Of a stretch of 64,000 nucleotides of DNA, positions 1 to 8,860 are shown in pieces. Origin of the DNA: Clostridium sp. OF03-18AA (GTDB lineage Bacteria; Bacillota; Clostridia; Lachnospirales; Lachnospiraceae); the NCBI RefSeq assembly GCF_003478035.1, contig NZ_QUEP01000007.1, forward strand, positions 62,001 to 126,000, read 5' to 3'. Made by a program: the position numbers and the translations under genes. Within the stretch, counting starts at the first letter, position 1; each line of letters starts with the position of its first letter. A model generated the notes under the pieces. The model saw nothing but the letters and a program-made list of their open reading frames with translations, searched no databases and was not told where the DNA came from.

Positions 1-210
1 ATCTCTTACTCTCTGGAGAGCGCCTCTGTTTCCGCCTGAGAAAACAGGCTGCTAAAGAGCCGAAGTCTGCCTATGTTCAGACTGTGTGCCTCCTACGGCA
101 TGCGAGCGCGAAAGTCTACACCGTACAGATTGCCGCCCTCTATCTTCTCTTCTGCCATTTCCGTGGGAAATCAGCCCTCAGCCTCTTATGTCCTGGTGCT
201 GATGGCTGGT
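1..210. other. Left edge, no supported gene
   Basis: No gene is supported here. The first 39 bases read in frame +1 end in a stop and could be the last codons of a plus-strand gene cut by the window edge, but twelve residues are not enough to judge. Weak short stems occur, for example GCCTG/CAGGC near position 40, without a T tract, so I do not call a terminator. Confidence 0.3.
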
Positions 211-864
211 CTAGAAAAGGATCACTTCCTTATTAAGTGTGCCGTACCACACCTCGTCGCCCTTTTCGATCTTCGCGCTGCCGCTCGTTCCTTCCGTGAT
301 CTTCTTTTCCAGACCGTCGTAAGCAGCAACCGGGACGAGAACGGAGAATTCCACCTTATCTGTATACACGCTGTCGAGCACCGTCATGTTTTCCTGCCCG
401 AGAATATACTGGATCTTTCCGACTCCCGTGTAATCGGTCACGATTTTCATCTCAAAGGCGCGCTTCTTCTCCACGATCTCGGAGGCCGCAAGTCCTTCCT
501 TCACCGCACCCGAATAAGCCCGTACAAGTCCTCCGGTCCCGAGCAGTGTTCCGCCGAAATACCTGGTCACCACAACGCAGACATTGTGGACATCCTCGCC
601 GAGGAGCACATCGAGCATCGGGCGTCCCGCTGTCTGGGCAGGCTCCCCGTCATCGCTGCACCTGGTCAGTTCGTGGTTCATCCCGATTGTAAACGCCTGG
701 CAGTTGTGGCGGGCATCCCAGTATTTCTTCTTCATCTCCGCGATAAATGCCGTCGCCTCCTCCTCGGACTCCACCGGCTTTAAGTTCGCGATAAAGCAGG
801 ATTTCTTCACCTCAGTCTCCGCCGTTCCGCCTTTATACAAAATTTTTACGCTGTCAGCAGCCAT
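211..864 (-). CDS. yigZ: YigZ/IMPACT family protein
   Basis: A 217-residue protein of the YigZ (UPF0029/IMPACT) family. The N-terminal domain (about residues 18-125) carries the family signatures DARHNCQAF, SDDGEP, GRPML and TRYFGGTLLGTGGLVRAY. The C-terminal half (about 140-205) corresponds to the DUF1949 ferredoxin-like domain. Length is normal for bacterial members. The ATG at 864 is preceded by AAAAAGGAGA at good spacing. Bacterial YigZ proteins are cytosolic and of uncertain function; the eukaryotic homologue IMPACT modulates GCN2, which says little about the bacterial role. It stands alone, divergent from the penicillin-binding protein gene. Confidence 0.93.
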   Translation of the reverse strand: MAADSVKILYKGGTAETEVKKSCFIANLKPVESEEEATAFIAEMKKKYWDARHNCQAFTIGMNHELTRCSDDGEPAQTAGRPMLDVLLGEDVHNVCVVVTRYFGGTLLGTGGLVRAYSGAVKEGLAASEIVEKKRAFEMKIVTDYTGVGKIQYILGQENMTVLDSVYTDKVEFSVLVPVAAYDGLEKKITEGTSGSAKIEKGDEVWYGTLNKEVILF

Positions 865-1222
865 ATCTTATCTCCTTTTTCAAAAGTCAGCTCAGCCATT
901 CCCTGCTTCCTGTTTTCATTTGCATATGACAGAAAATTTCCGCCGAAATGTACAAATGCAACCAATCCAACGGTGTATTTTTCTATGTTCCCTGTATATA
1001 GCTGAGTGTCGTTTCTGAATTCCACATCATGGAAAGTCGCCCATGATATTTATCTTTTTGTCATATTTTTGACGAATCCGACCACAAAATGTAATTTTTC
1101 CTTCATATTTCCCCACTTTGCGGTCAAAAATATCATAATACAAACCAAACTTTTCCACAATAACTATTTATAAATGAAAGAAACTTTGCTATAATTAGGG
1201 AATGACAAAGGAGGCATCCTGA
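865..1222. other. Divergent intergenic region
   Basis: Roughly 360 A+T-rich bases separate the divergent yigZ and pbp genes. The only element I can support is the promoter next to the pbp gene. Nearer yigZ no clear -35/-10 pair stands out. No coding potential or RNA gene is visible. Confidence 0.5.
1187..1195 (+). promoter_or_regulatory. Extended -10 promoter for class A PBP gene
   Basis: TGCTATAAT is a perfect -10 hexamer with the TG extension, 27 bases before the start codon. No strong -35 is seen 17 bases upstream, as is usual for extended -10 promoters. Confidence 0.6.
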
Positions 1223-3916
1223 ATGAATTATGGAAAAAACGAGGTGGAAAAGACACTCTGCAAAACAAATTCCAGGGCTCAGAAGATTACCTCACATCTG
1301 GTACTTCTTCTCACAAAGATCATCCTGATCCTTGTCCTGTTTGCGGCGGTGCTTGGGATCAGCTTCGGCTACGGGATCTTCAAGGGCGTGATCGATGCGG
1401 CCCCGGAGATTGATGTGGCGAGCATCGAACCAAGCGGTTATGCCACCATGGTCTATGACAGTAAGGGAAACCTCACGGAAACGCTCGTAAAATCCGGAGC
1501 GAACCGTCTTGAGGCATCCTACGAGGAACTTCCCCAGTGCCTGATCGACGCCTTCGTTGCGATCGAGGATTCCAGGTTCTGGTCCCACAAGGGTGTTGAC
1601 GTCCGTTCGATGGTCCGTGCGGCCGTCGGGATCATCACCGGCGACTCCAGTGCCGGCGGCGGAAGTACCCTGACCCAGCAGCTCATCAAAAACAATATCT
1701 TTGAAGGCGGAAATGAGGACACCTTCGGAGAAAAGCTTGAGCGAAAGATCCAGGAGCAGTATCTGGCGATCCAGTTAGAGAAGATCATGGATAAAAAGAT
1801 CATCCTCAAAAACTATTTAAACACGATCAACCTTGGAAACAACACCCTGGGCGTAAAGGCGGCGGCTCTCCGCTACTTTGACAAGGACGTCTCGGAGCTC
1901 ACGCTCTCAGAGGCAACGGTCATCGCCGGTATCACCCAGAACCCGTCGAGATTCAACCCGCTCTCCGAAAACGGAAGAAAGCGCAACGAGGAAAAACGCC
2001 GCGTCATCCTCCAGTACATGTACGAGCAGGGAAAGATCACGAAGGACGAACAGGAAGAGGCTCTCGCCGATGACGTTTACTCCCGCATCAAAAACGTGGA
2101 TATCGTCACAAAGGAGACCCAGACTCCGTACTCCTACTTTACCGACGAGCTGATCGACCAGGTGTTAAAAGCATTGCAGGACAAAAAAGGCTACACGGAG
2201 ACACAGGCCTACAATCTCCTCTTCTCCGGCGGTCTTGAGATCCACACCACCCAGGATCCTGATATCCAGTCCGTTGTGGATACGGAGATCAGCAATCCTG
2301 AAAACTATGACGTGGTCTACTACTCGATCGACTATCGGCTGTCGATCCAGCACGCAGACCAGACAACAACGAACTATTCTGATGAGACTTTAAAGACATA
2401 TTTCCGCAAGGATCTCGGAGAATCTAACTTTGACGGCCTGTTCACCTCGAAAGAAAAGGCGGATGAGGCGATCGAGAAATACCGGACGGCGATGACAAAG
2501 GAAGGCGATACGATTCTCGGTGAATCCGTACACTACGTACTCCAGCCGCAGGCGTCCTTCGTCCTCATTGACCAGTCCAACGGCTATGTAAAAGCCCTGA
2601 GCGGCGGCCGCGGGCAGAAAGAAGTCAGCCGTTCCTTAAACCGTGCGACAAACACGCTCCGCCAGCCTGGATCTACTTTCAAGGTCATCACATCCTTCGC
2701 TCCGGCGATCGATACATGCGGAGCTACCCTCGGAAGTGTCTATTATGATGCTCCGTACACGATGGGAACAAAGACATTCCGGAACTGGTACAGCAGCAAA
2801 GGCTATATGGGCTACAGTACGATCCGTGACGGTATCGTCTACTCCATGAATATCGTTGCCGTGCGCTGTATGATCGAGACTGTGACACCTCAGCTCGGCG
2901 TGGAATACGCGAGAAACCTCGGGATCACCTCCCTGACGGACAGCGATTACAACGCCTCTACCGCTCTCGGCGGTATTACAAAAGGTGTTTCCAACCTGGA
3001 GCTGACGGACGCGTTCGCTGCGATCGCAAACGGCGGTATCTACACGAAGCCGGTCTTCTTCACCCAGATCCTGGACCACAGCGGAAAAGTTCTTCTGGAG
3101 AATGAGCCGGAGACAAAACGTGTTCTCAAGGATTCCACCGCATTCCTTCTCACGGATGCGATGGCACAGTCGATGGAGAGCAGCCGCATGTTCGCCTCCT
3201 CCGGAGTCAGCTTAAACTCCACCAGTGCGGTGGCTAATATCCCGGGGATGTCCAATGCCGGTAAATCCGGTACGACAACGAGCAACAACGATATCTGGTT
3301 CGTCGGATTTACCCCGTATTACACGGCGGGAATCTGGTCCGGATGTGATGATAACCAGAAGATCTCCGCGATCGGAAGCAGCACTTCCTACCACAAGAAG
3401 ATCTGGAAAAAGATCATGACAACAATCCACGAAGGACTTGCAGATACCGGTTTCCCGGTTCCGTCTTCCGTCACGACTGCCCAGATCTGCCGGAAATCCG
3501 GAAAACTCGCGATCCCAGGCGTCTGCGATCATGACCCGAGAGGAAGCGCCGTCTACACGGAATATTTCGCAAAGGGGACAGTTCCCACCGAGGTCTGCGA
3601 TCATCACGTCCAGCTGACCGTCTGCAGTGAATCCGGCGGTCTTGCGACCGAATACTGTCCGGAAAAGACCACGAGAACCTTCATGGTGATCCCGGAAGGT
3701 GAGTCCGGCGGAACGGATGATTCAAAGTACCGCTCACCTGGAACCTGCACGATCCACGGATCGTCTTCCGTTGTAGTCCCGAGCGATGAGACGTCTGATG
3801 AAAACAGCTCCTCTCAGGCTGAGACCACGCAGGAAACGGTTCCCGAGACCACAAAGGCAGCGCCGAAATCGCCGCTTGACCAGGTATATATCCCGAGAGG
3901 TCCCGGATACGAATAA
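1223..3916 (+). CDS. Class A penicillin-binding protein (PBP1A-type)
   Basis: An 897-residue bifunctional peptidoglycan synthase, anchored in the membrane and acting outside it. A cytoplasmic N-terminus and one transmembrane segment (about residues 25-50) precede a GT51 glycosyltransferase domain with EDSRFWSHKG and GGSTLTQQLIKN. The transpeptidase domain follows, with SxxK as STFK at Ser484, SxN as SMN at 541 and KSG at 681. A Cys-containing region and a Ser/Thr/Glu-rich tail end the protein. AAAGGAGG lies just before the ATG, which fixes the start. It is a single-gene unit, with its own promoter and a terminator at 3927-3962. All catalytic motifs are present, so both activities are likely. 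Confidence 0.97.
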   Translation: MNYGKNEVEKTLCKTNSRAQKITSHLVLLLTKIILILVLFAAVLGISFGYGIFKGVIDAAPEIDVASIEPSGYATMVYDSKGNLTETLVKSGANRLEASYEELPQCLIDAFVAIEDSRFWSHKGVDVRSMVRAAVGIITGDSSAGGGSTLTQQLIKNNIFEGGNEDTFGEKLERKIQEQYLAIQLEKIMDKKIILKNYLNTINLGNNTLGVKAAALRYFDKDVSELTLSEATVIAGITQNPSRFNPLSENGRKRNEEKRRVILQYMYEQGKITKDEQEEALADDVYSRIKNVDIVTKETQTPYSYFTDELIDQVLKALQDKKGYTETQAYNLLFSGGLEIHTTQDPDIQSVVDTEISNPENYDVVYYSIDYRLSIQHADQTTTNYSDETLKTYFRKDLGESNFDGLFTSKEKADEAIEKYRTAMTKEGDTILGESVHYVLQPQASFVLIDQSNGYVKALSGGRGQKEVSRSLNRATNTLRQPGSTFKVITSFAPAIDTCGATLGSVYYDAPYTMGTKTFRNWYSSKGYMGYSTIRDGIVYSMNIVAVRCMIETVTPQLGVEYARNLGITSLTDSDYNASTALGGITKGVSNLELTDAFAAIANGGIYTKPVFFTQILDHSGKVLLENEPETKRVLKDSTAFLLTDAMAQSMESSRMFASSGVSLNSTSAVANIPGMSNAGKSGTTTSNNDIWFVGFTPYYTAGIWSGCDDNQKISAIGSSTSYHKKIWKKIMTTIHEGLADTGFPVPSSVTTAQICRKSGKLAIPGVCDHDPRGSAVYTEYFAKGTVPTEVCDHHVQLTVCSESGGLATEYCPEKTTRTFMVIPEGESGGTDDSKYRSPGTCTIHGSSSVVVPSDETSDENSSSQAETTQETVPETTKAAPKSPLDQVYIPRGPGYE

Positions 3917-3926
3917 AATCCATAGG

Positions 3927-3962
3927 AAATACGCCATACAGAAATTCCTGCATGGCGTATTT
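3927..3962 (+). terminator. Intrinsic terminator after PBP gene
   Basis: An 11-bp perfect stem (AAATACGCCAT / ATGGCGTATTT) is followed by T residues on the plus strand, 10 bases after the stop codon. Confidence 0.9.
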
Positions 3963-4036
3963 TTATGAGCATATATCCGGTTTTCCTGTATACAAAAAAG
4001 AGTCTGAGACGTTGCATAAAAGTAAGCTCTTTTCCA

Positions 4037-4083
4037 TTAAGAAAAATCCCCCGGCATTTTCCATACCGGGGGATTTTTCTTAA
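4037..4083. terminator. Bidirectional terminator, end of etf operon
   Basis: An 18-bp perfect inverted repeat (4037-4054 with 4066-4083) has A-rich and T-rich flanks, so it can work on both strands. It lies after etfA on the minus strand and backs up the PBP terminator on the plus strand. Confidence 0.92.
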
Positions 4084-4151
4084 TTTACGCGAAGCGTGTT
4101 TTCATTTACATCATGGCATTTTCTGTAAATTCTGACTGTGATCCGCTCGCT

Positions 4152-5120
4152 TTATTCTGCTTTTCTCTTCTTCATCTCTTCGATCATCACCGGAAGAACC
4201 TTTGTGACATCTCCGACAATTCCGACATCGGCCACATCAAAGATGGATGCGTCCTCATCTTTATTGATCGCTACGATATATCCGGAACCGATCATACCGG
4301 ATACGTGCTGGGTCGCACCGGAGACTCCGCATGCGATGTAGAGCTTCGGAGCGACGATCTTGCCGGACTGTCCGACCTGGTGGGCTCTGGATACCCAGCC
4401 CTCCTCGATCGCCGGTCTTGTAGCGCCTACAACGCCTCCAAGTACCTCTGCAAGCTGTTCCACAAGAGCAAAATTATCCTTGCTTCCCATTCCTCTTCCG
4501 CCGGATACGATGACCTGGGCTTCCTCGAGGTTGACGCTCTCAGCGATCTCCTTTACAGTCTCAACGACCTTTGTGCGGACATCCTCTGCTGTCACATCCT
4601 CATCTGCAACCTCTCCGCTCCTGCTCTCATCCAGATTCTTTGCGAAGGATCCGGAACGGACAGTCGCGATATGCGGAAGGTTCTCTCCCATCTTCATGTC
4701 GTTTAATACATTTCCGTTGTAGGAAAGTGTTGTGTAAACACCGTCTGCAGTGATCCCTGTCACATCCGTCGCACAGCCGGACTCAAACGCTGCCGCAACT
4801 GCCGGAGCGATCATCTTTCCTTCCGGTGTTCCTGCCATGTAGAGAGCCTTCGGCTGATATTTTTCCACAAGCTTTGTAAGGATCTCTGCTTTCTCTGCTG
4901 CCTGAAGCTCATTGCTTCCTGCTGTGAGGACTTTTGCCGCTCCTGCTGCGATCACAGGCTTTGTATCGGTATCTTTCCCGAATACGACTGCGAGGACTTC
5001 CTCTCCTGTTGCTTTCGCAAGCTCTGCTGCCTTGCTGACTGTCTCGAGTGCAGCTCCGATCGCAGCGCCGTCTGCGCTCTGGACGCAGACCATGATATTC
5101 TTTCCATCTGTATATTTCAT
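4152..5120 (-). CDS. etfA: Electron transfer flavoprotein alpha subunit
   Basis: A 322-residue EtfA. The N-terminal domain I is followed by the conserved C-terminal FAD-binding domain with VSGGRGMGSKDNF, GATRPAIEEGWV, GQSGKIVAPKLYIACGVSGATQH and INKDEDASIFDVADVGIVGD. I chose the ATG at 5120 because GGAAGG precedes it at the right distance; an upstream in-frame start would add 21 residues without a ribosome site. It is last in an operon with etfB, an acyl-CoA dehydrogenase, an FAD-dependent lactate dehydrogenase and larA. It pairs with EtfB to carry electrons between flavoenzymes. Whether this Etf bifurcates cannot be decided by eye. Confidence 0.96.
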   Translation of the reverse strand: MKYTDGKNIMVCVQSADGAAIGAALETVSKAAELAKATGEEVLAVVFGKDTDTKPVIAAGAAKVLTAGSNELQAAEKAEILTKLVEKYQPKALYMAGTPEGKMIAPAVAAAFESGCATDVTGITADGVYTTLSYNGNVLNDMKMGENLPHIATVRSGSFAKNLDESRSGEVADEDVTAEDVRTKVVETVKEIAESVNLEEAQVIVSGGRGMGSKDNFALVEQLAEVLGGVVGATRPAIEEGWVSRAHQVGQSGKIVAPKLYIACGVSGATQHVSGMIGSGYIVAINKDEDASIFDVADVGIVGDVTKVLPVMIEEMKKRKAE

Positions 5121-5206
5121 TTTTTCATTTCCTTCCACGACTAGATTGCTGCAGTTCATGAACATTTCTGCCATGAACTGCATTCAGACCGGCAAATCAG
5201 GCAGTC

Positions 5207-5983
5207 TTAGAGCGCCTTTGCCTCATCCATCATGGCAAGTGCCTGGTGCACTGCCTCCTCCGGATCTTCCACCTTGATCTTTGTTCCTGCAGCTCTCTTT
5301 GCCGGCTCATAGACCTTGAGGACCGTTACCTGAGCCTCTGCCTTTTCTGCCGCTGCGAGCTCCTCGATCGGTTTCTTTCTCGCTGCCATCTTGCTCTTGA
5401 TCGTCGGATAGCGCGGGTCATACTCCGGCTTATTGACGGTCACAACGCACGGAAGAACGGACTCGATCATGCGGTAACCTTCCTCAGTCTCCTGTTTTGC
5501 TGTCACTTTGCCCTCGCCGGCTGTGATATCAACGATGTCAGCAGTTACCGGAACGTCAAGCTCCTTTGCGAGGATCGTTCCAACCTGTCCGGATGCAAAG
5601 TCTGTAGTCTCCTTGCCGCAGAATACGATGTCAAATTTCTTTCCTGTCTTCTCCTCGATCTCTGCTTTTGCGGCCTGAAGTTCTTTTGCGATGACCTCCG
5701 GATCCGCATTCTGATATGCGTCATCTGCTGCCAGATATGCATAGTCAGCGCCGACTGCCAGACAGTTCTTTAAAGAGTTCTTAACGCTCTCATCACCGAT
5801 AGAAAGAACTGTGACCTCTCCTCCTGCTGCCTCTTTTAAGCGGACTGCCATCTCCAGTGCATATGTATCAAATGCGTTTACGACCGGTGTCACACCGTCG
5901 AGCGCCGGTGCGCCTGTCTTCGGATCCAGAGCGATCTCTACGGAATCGTCCGGAACCTGTTTTACACAAACTAAAATTTCCAT
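5207..5983 (-). CDS. etfB: Electron transfer flavoprotein beta subunit
   Basis: A 258-residue EtfB beginning MEILVCVKQVPD, with the AMP/FAD-binding region and the segment VNKPEYDPRYPTIKSKMAARKKP typical of the family. GGAGG sits eight bases before the ATG at 5983, which I prefer to a start four codons upstream. It lies between the acyl-CoA dehydrogenase gene and etfA. The preceding 100-base gap holds a palindromic repeat that recurs at 43.1 kb. Its job is to form the EtfAB heterodimer serving the lactate dehydrogenase, the acyl-CoA dehydrogenase, or both. Confidence 0.96.
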   Translation of the reverse strand: MEILVCVKQVPDDSVEIALDPKTGAPALDGVTPVVNAFDTYALEMAVRLKEAAGGEVTVLSIGDESVKNSLKNCLAVGADYAYLAADDAYQNADPEVIAKELQAAKAEIEEKTGKKFDIVFCGKETTDFASGQVGTILAKELDVPVTADIVDITAGEGKVTAKQETEEGYRMIESVLPCVVTVNKPEYDPRYPTIKSKMAARKKPIEELAAAEKAEAQVTVLKVYEPAKRAAGTKIKVEDPEEAVHQALAMMDEAKAL

Positions 5984-6006
5984 GTTATCCTCCAAACTTA
6001 TTCGCA

Positions 6007-6070
6007 GCTGTTCAGTCCCCTCACAGGTATTACGGTCAGCGCAGCAAGTGCGCAGACCTGCTGAACAGTT
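6007..6070. repeat. Intergenic palindromic repeat, family B copy 1
   Basis: A short element with inverted ends (CTGTTCAG / CTGAACAG) surrounds a hairpin core, GGTCAGCGCA / TGCGCAGACC. A 32-base block from TATTACGG to GCAGACCT is identical to one at 43221-43252. It lies inside the operon, between the acyl-CoA dehydrogenase and etfB genes. Confidence 0.8.
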
Positions 6071-6085
6071 CCCTTATTTCATTAT

Positions 6086-7222
6086 TTATTTCCCGATCAC
6101 ATTATTTGCAACAACGATCCTCTGTACCTCGTTGGTGCCCTCAAAGATCTGGAAGATCTTCGCATCTCTTAAGAGCTTCTCGACCGGGTATTCTCTGCTG
6201 TAGCCGTAACCGCCGAACATCTGGATCGCCTCGGAAGCAACTTCCATCGCAATGTCGGATGCGTAGCATTTCGCGATCGCGGATTCCTTGCTGTACGGAA
6301 GTCCCATATCCATCTTTGTCAGGGCATGTGCGACCATCTGACGGGCAGTCTCGGTCTTGATCTCCATATCGGCTACCTTAAACTGTAATGCCTGGTTCTT
6401 GATGATCGGTTTGCCGAACTGGATCCTCTCTTTGCCGTATGCGACAGCCTCATTGATGCCTCTCTGTGCAATACCGGTCGCCACGCAGCCCATCCATGCA
6501 CGCGCCTGGTCGAGCGTCTTCATTGCGATGCCAAAGCCCTTTCCTTCCTCACCGATGAGGTTCGCTGCCGGGATCCTGCAGTCTTCCAGAACAACATCGC
6601 AGGTGTTGGAAGTACGGATTCCCATCTTGTTCTCCTCATGGCCGGTGGAGAGACCCGGAGTCCCTGCATCGATCAGGAACATGGAGATTCCCTTTACGCC
6701 TTTGGACTTATCTGTCATCGCCGTTACACAGTAGAAGGAAGCGACGCCGCCGTTTGTGATGAAGCACTTTCTTCCGTTTAATACATACTCATCGCCGTCT
6801 TTGACTGCGGTCGTCTTGCCTGCACTGGCATCGGAACCTGCACCCGGCTCTGTTAAGCAGAATGCACCGAAACCGCCGTCGAGAACGAGGTCGCAGACAT
6901 GCTGTTTCTGCTCTTCATTTCCTGCGATCAGAACCGGCTTCATTCCAAGGCCGCTCGCAGAGATCGTGGTCGCAAATCCGGCATCTGCGATCGCCATCTG
7001 CTCGATGAGTGCTGCTACATCCACACGGGAAAGTCCCGGTCCGCCGTACTCTTCCGGAACCTCGAGAGCCTGATATCCCTGCTCGATCGCTTTCTCATAA
7101 ATTGCCTTCGGCCATTCGCCGGAAACATCGTATTCTTTGCACTGTTCAACAACTTCTTTGTCACAGAAATTTTTTACATCCTGCAGGAGATCCTGCGCTT
7201 CTTCAGAAATTAAATATGCCAT
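6086..7222 (-). CDS. Acyl-CoA dehydrogenase
   Basis: A 378-residue short-chain acyl-CoA dehydrogenase of the butyryl-CoA/acryloyl-CoA reductase group. Family motifs run in order: AFCLTEPGAGSDA (FAD/substrate), KCFITNGGVASFYCV, QMFGGYGYSREYPVEKLLRDAKIFQIFEGT and NEVQR. The catalytic base Glu is present at about residue 361 in FEGT. The ATG at 7222 has an AAAGGAA ribosome site; the longer frame upstream starts without one. FAD enzymes of this family exchange electrons with EtfAB, whose genes follow directly. Likely substrates are crotonyl-CoA or acryloyl-CoA (reduction), but chain length cannot be read from sequence. Its place in a lactate operon is discussed as a finding. Confidence 0.94.
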   Translation of the reverse strand: MAYLISEEAQDLLQDVKNFCDKEVVEQCKEYDVSGEWPKAIYEKAIEQGYQALEVPEEYGGPGLSRVDVAALIEQMAIADAGFATTISASGLGMKPVLIAGNEEQKQHVCDLVLDGGFGAFCLTEPGAGSDASAGKTTAVKDGDEYVLNGRKCFITNGGVASFYCVTAMTDKSKGVKGISMFLIDAGTPGLSTGHEENKMGIRTSNTCDVVLEDCRIPAANLIGEEGKGFGIAMKTLDQARAWMGCVATGIAQRGINEAVAYGKERIQFGKPIIKNQALQFKVADMEIKTETARQMVAHALTKMDMGLPYSKESAIAKCYASDIAMEVASEAIQMFGGYGYSREYPVEKLLRDAKIFQIFEGTNEVQRIVVANNVIGK

Positions 7223-7255
7223 AATCGATTTCCTTTCGTGTCTCTTTTTGTTTGA

Positions 7256-7277
7256 CCGGTGCGTGGGAGCACACCGG
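7256..7277. repeat. Small hairpin between lactate dehydrogenase and acyl-CoA dehydrogenase genes
   Basis: CCGGTG / CACCGG form a 6-bp stem. A second imperfect stem, GGCGGCTGCC / GGCTGCCGCC, follows within the same 141-base gap. No T tract is present on either strand, so this could tune processing or message stability rather than terminate. Confidence 0.4.
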
Positions 7278-7363
7278 CCGGCAGTTATTTGACAAATATG
7301 GTGTACGGCGGCTGCCAAATGGGGAGGAAAGCGGCTGCCGCCGGGGGAATCATAAACGGATCG

Positions 7364-8803
7364 TTATGCCTCTTCCTTCGGGTCATAACAGATCTTGCCC
7401 GGATTTAAGATCATCTTCGGGTCGAAGGTCTCCTTGATACCGCGCATCAGGCGCATGTTGACCGGACCGGCAAACTCTGCGAGGTAGCCTTTCTTTCCGA
7501 AGCCGATCCCGTGCTCACCGGAGATCAGGCCGCCGAGTTCTGCTGCCTTCTTGTAGATGTCTGCCATAAACTCGGAAACTTCTTTCTTGAAGGTCTCCTC
7601 ATCCAGATCGTTCGCGCAGGTGTAGATATGTAAGTTGCCGTCTCCTGCATGTCCGAAGCTCTTGACTGCGAAATCATATTTCTCGGAAACACCTTTGACA
7701 TATGTCAGATATTTTGCGATCTGGTTGACCGGAACAACAACGTCGCACTCGTCGAGGAGTTTTGTCTCCGCCTCGATCGCCTCGAGGAAGGAGCTTCTCG
7801 CTGCCCATGCATCTTTCTTCTTTGCAGGTGTGTCCGCAACGAGAACATCGACTGCTCCCGCGTCAAGAACAATTTCAGCAACCTGCTCGGTGAGCTCTTC
7901 CAGCTGGTCCATGCTGTCACCATCGAATGTCACAAGAAGGTAAGCACCGATGTCAACACCTTCGACCTGCTTCGGGAATACGCTCTTTCCGAGATAACGC
8001 TCGGAAGCGAGGACGATCTCTTTCTCCATGAACTCCACTGCCTGCGGCTGGAAATGATTCATGAAGAACTTCGGAACGGTCGCGATACAGTCTTCCAGGT
8101 TCTCATACGGGATGATCAGGCTGATCGTCTCCTTCGGAGCCGGGATGAGTTTTAAGGTGAGCTCGGTGATGATGCCGAGTGTTCCCTCAGAACCGATCAT
8201 CAGGTTCAGCAGGCTGTAGCCGGTACTTGTCTTGGAGACCGTCGCGCCCATTTTTACGATCTCACCTGTCGGAAGGACAACCGTCATCGCGCGCACGTAA
8301 TCTCTTGTGCATCCATATTTTACTGCGCGCATGCCGCCTGCATTTGTGGAAACATTGCCGCCGAGTGTTGCGAATTTTTCACCCGGATCCGGCGGATATA
8401 AGAGTCCCTGTTTCTGTGCGTCTTCCGCGAGGTCGTTTAACAGAACGCCCGGCTCTACGCGGACAACAAAGTTTTCAAGGTCATATCCGAGGATCTTGTT
8501 CATCTTGGTCATGTCGATCATGACGCCGCCATCAACAGCAACCGCCGCTCCGGTAAGACCGGTTCCTGCTCCTCTCGGGATCACCGGGATGGAGTTCTCA
8601 TAACAGACTTTCACGATCGCTGCAATGTCCTCTGTGGTTGTCGCCTCGATCACAACCTCCGGGATTCCCTTTCCGTAGATCGGCATCTCATCATGAAAAT
8701 AGTCGCTGTTGATCTCCTCACCTGCGTATACTTTTCCCGGAACGATCGCTTTGAACTGTTCCAGGATCTCAGGCGTCACCTGATTGTACTTCTTTGCTTC
8801 CAT
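7364..8803 (-). CDS. lctD: FAD-dependent D-lactate dehydrogenase (GlcD/LctD-like)
   Basis: A 479-residue FAD-linked oxidase. The PCMH-type FAD domain carries PVIPRGAGTGLTGAAVAVDGG and NVSTNAGGMRAVKYG; the C-terminal domain carries FGHAGDGNLHIY and SGEHGIGFGKKGYL. The ATG at 8803 is preceded by GAGGAG. It belongs to the GlcD family that includes the LctD subunit of the electron-bifurcating lactate dehydrogenase/Etf complex of Acetobacterium woodii. Position between larA and etfBA supports lactate as substrate. Glycolate or 2-hydroxyglutarate remain possible on sequence alone. Confidence 0.88.
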   Translation of the reverse strand: MEAKKYNQVTPEILEQFKAIVPGKVYAGEEINSDYFHDEMPIYGKGIPEVVIEATTTEDIAAIVKVCYENSIPVIPRGAGTGLTGAAVAVDGGVMIDMTKMNKILGYDLENFVVRVEPGVLLNDLAEDAQKQGLLYPPDPGEKFATLGGNVSTNAGGMRAVKYGCTRDYVRAMTVVLPTGEIVKMGATVSKTSTGYSLLNLMIGSEGTLGIITELTLKLIPAPKETISLIIPYENLEDCIATVPKFFMNHFQPQAVEFMEKEIVLASERYLGKSVFPKQVEGVDIGAYLLVTFDGDSMDQLEELTEQVAEIVLDAGAVDVLVADTPAKKKDAWAARSSFLEAIEAETKLLDECDVVVPVNQIAKYLTYVKGVSEKYDFAVKSFGHAGDGNLHIYTCANDLDEETFKKEVSEFMADIYKKAAELGGLISGEHGIGFGKKGYLAEFAGPVNMRLMRGIKETFDPKMILNPGKICYDPKEEA

Positions 8804-8860
8804 GTTTGTTTCTCCTCTTCTCATATCCTAAATTTTCAGTCATTCCGTATTGCTGTCTTT

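Noticed and set aside
73..783. Open frame of 236 codons on the plus strand opposite yigZ
   Set aside because: It is the complement of a well-supported YigZ gene, has no ribosome site, and its translation resembles no family.
6007..6070. Terminator between acyl-CoA dehydrogenase and etfB
   Set aside because: No T tract follows the hairpin on the minus strand, and the genes clearly form one functional unit; the same sequence recurs at 43.1 kb.
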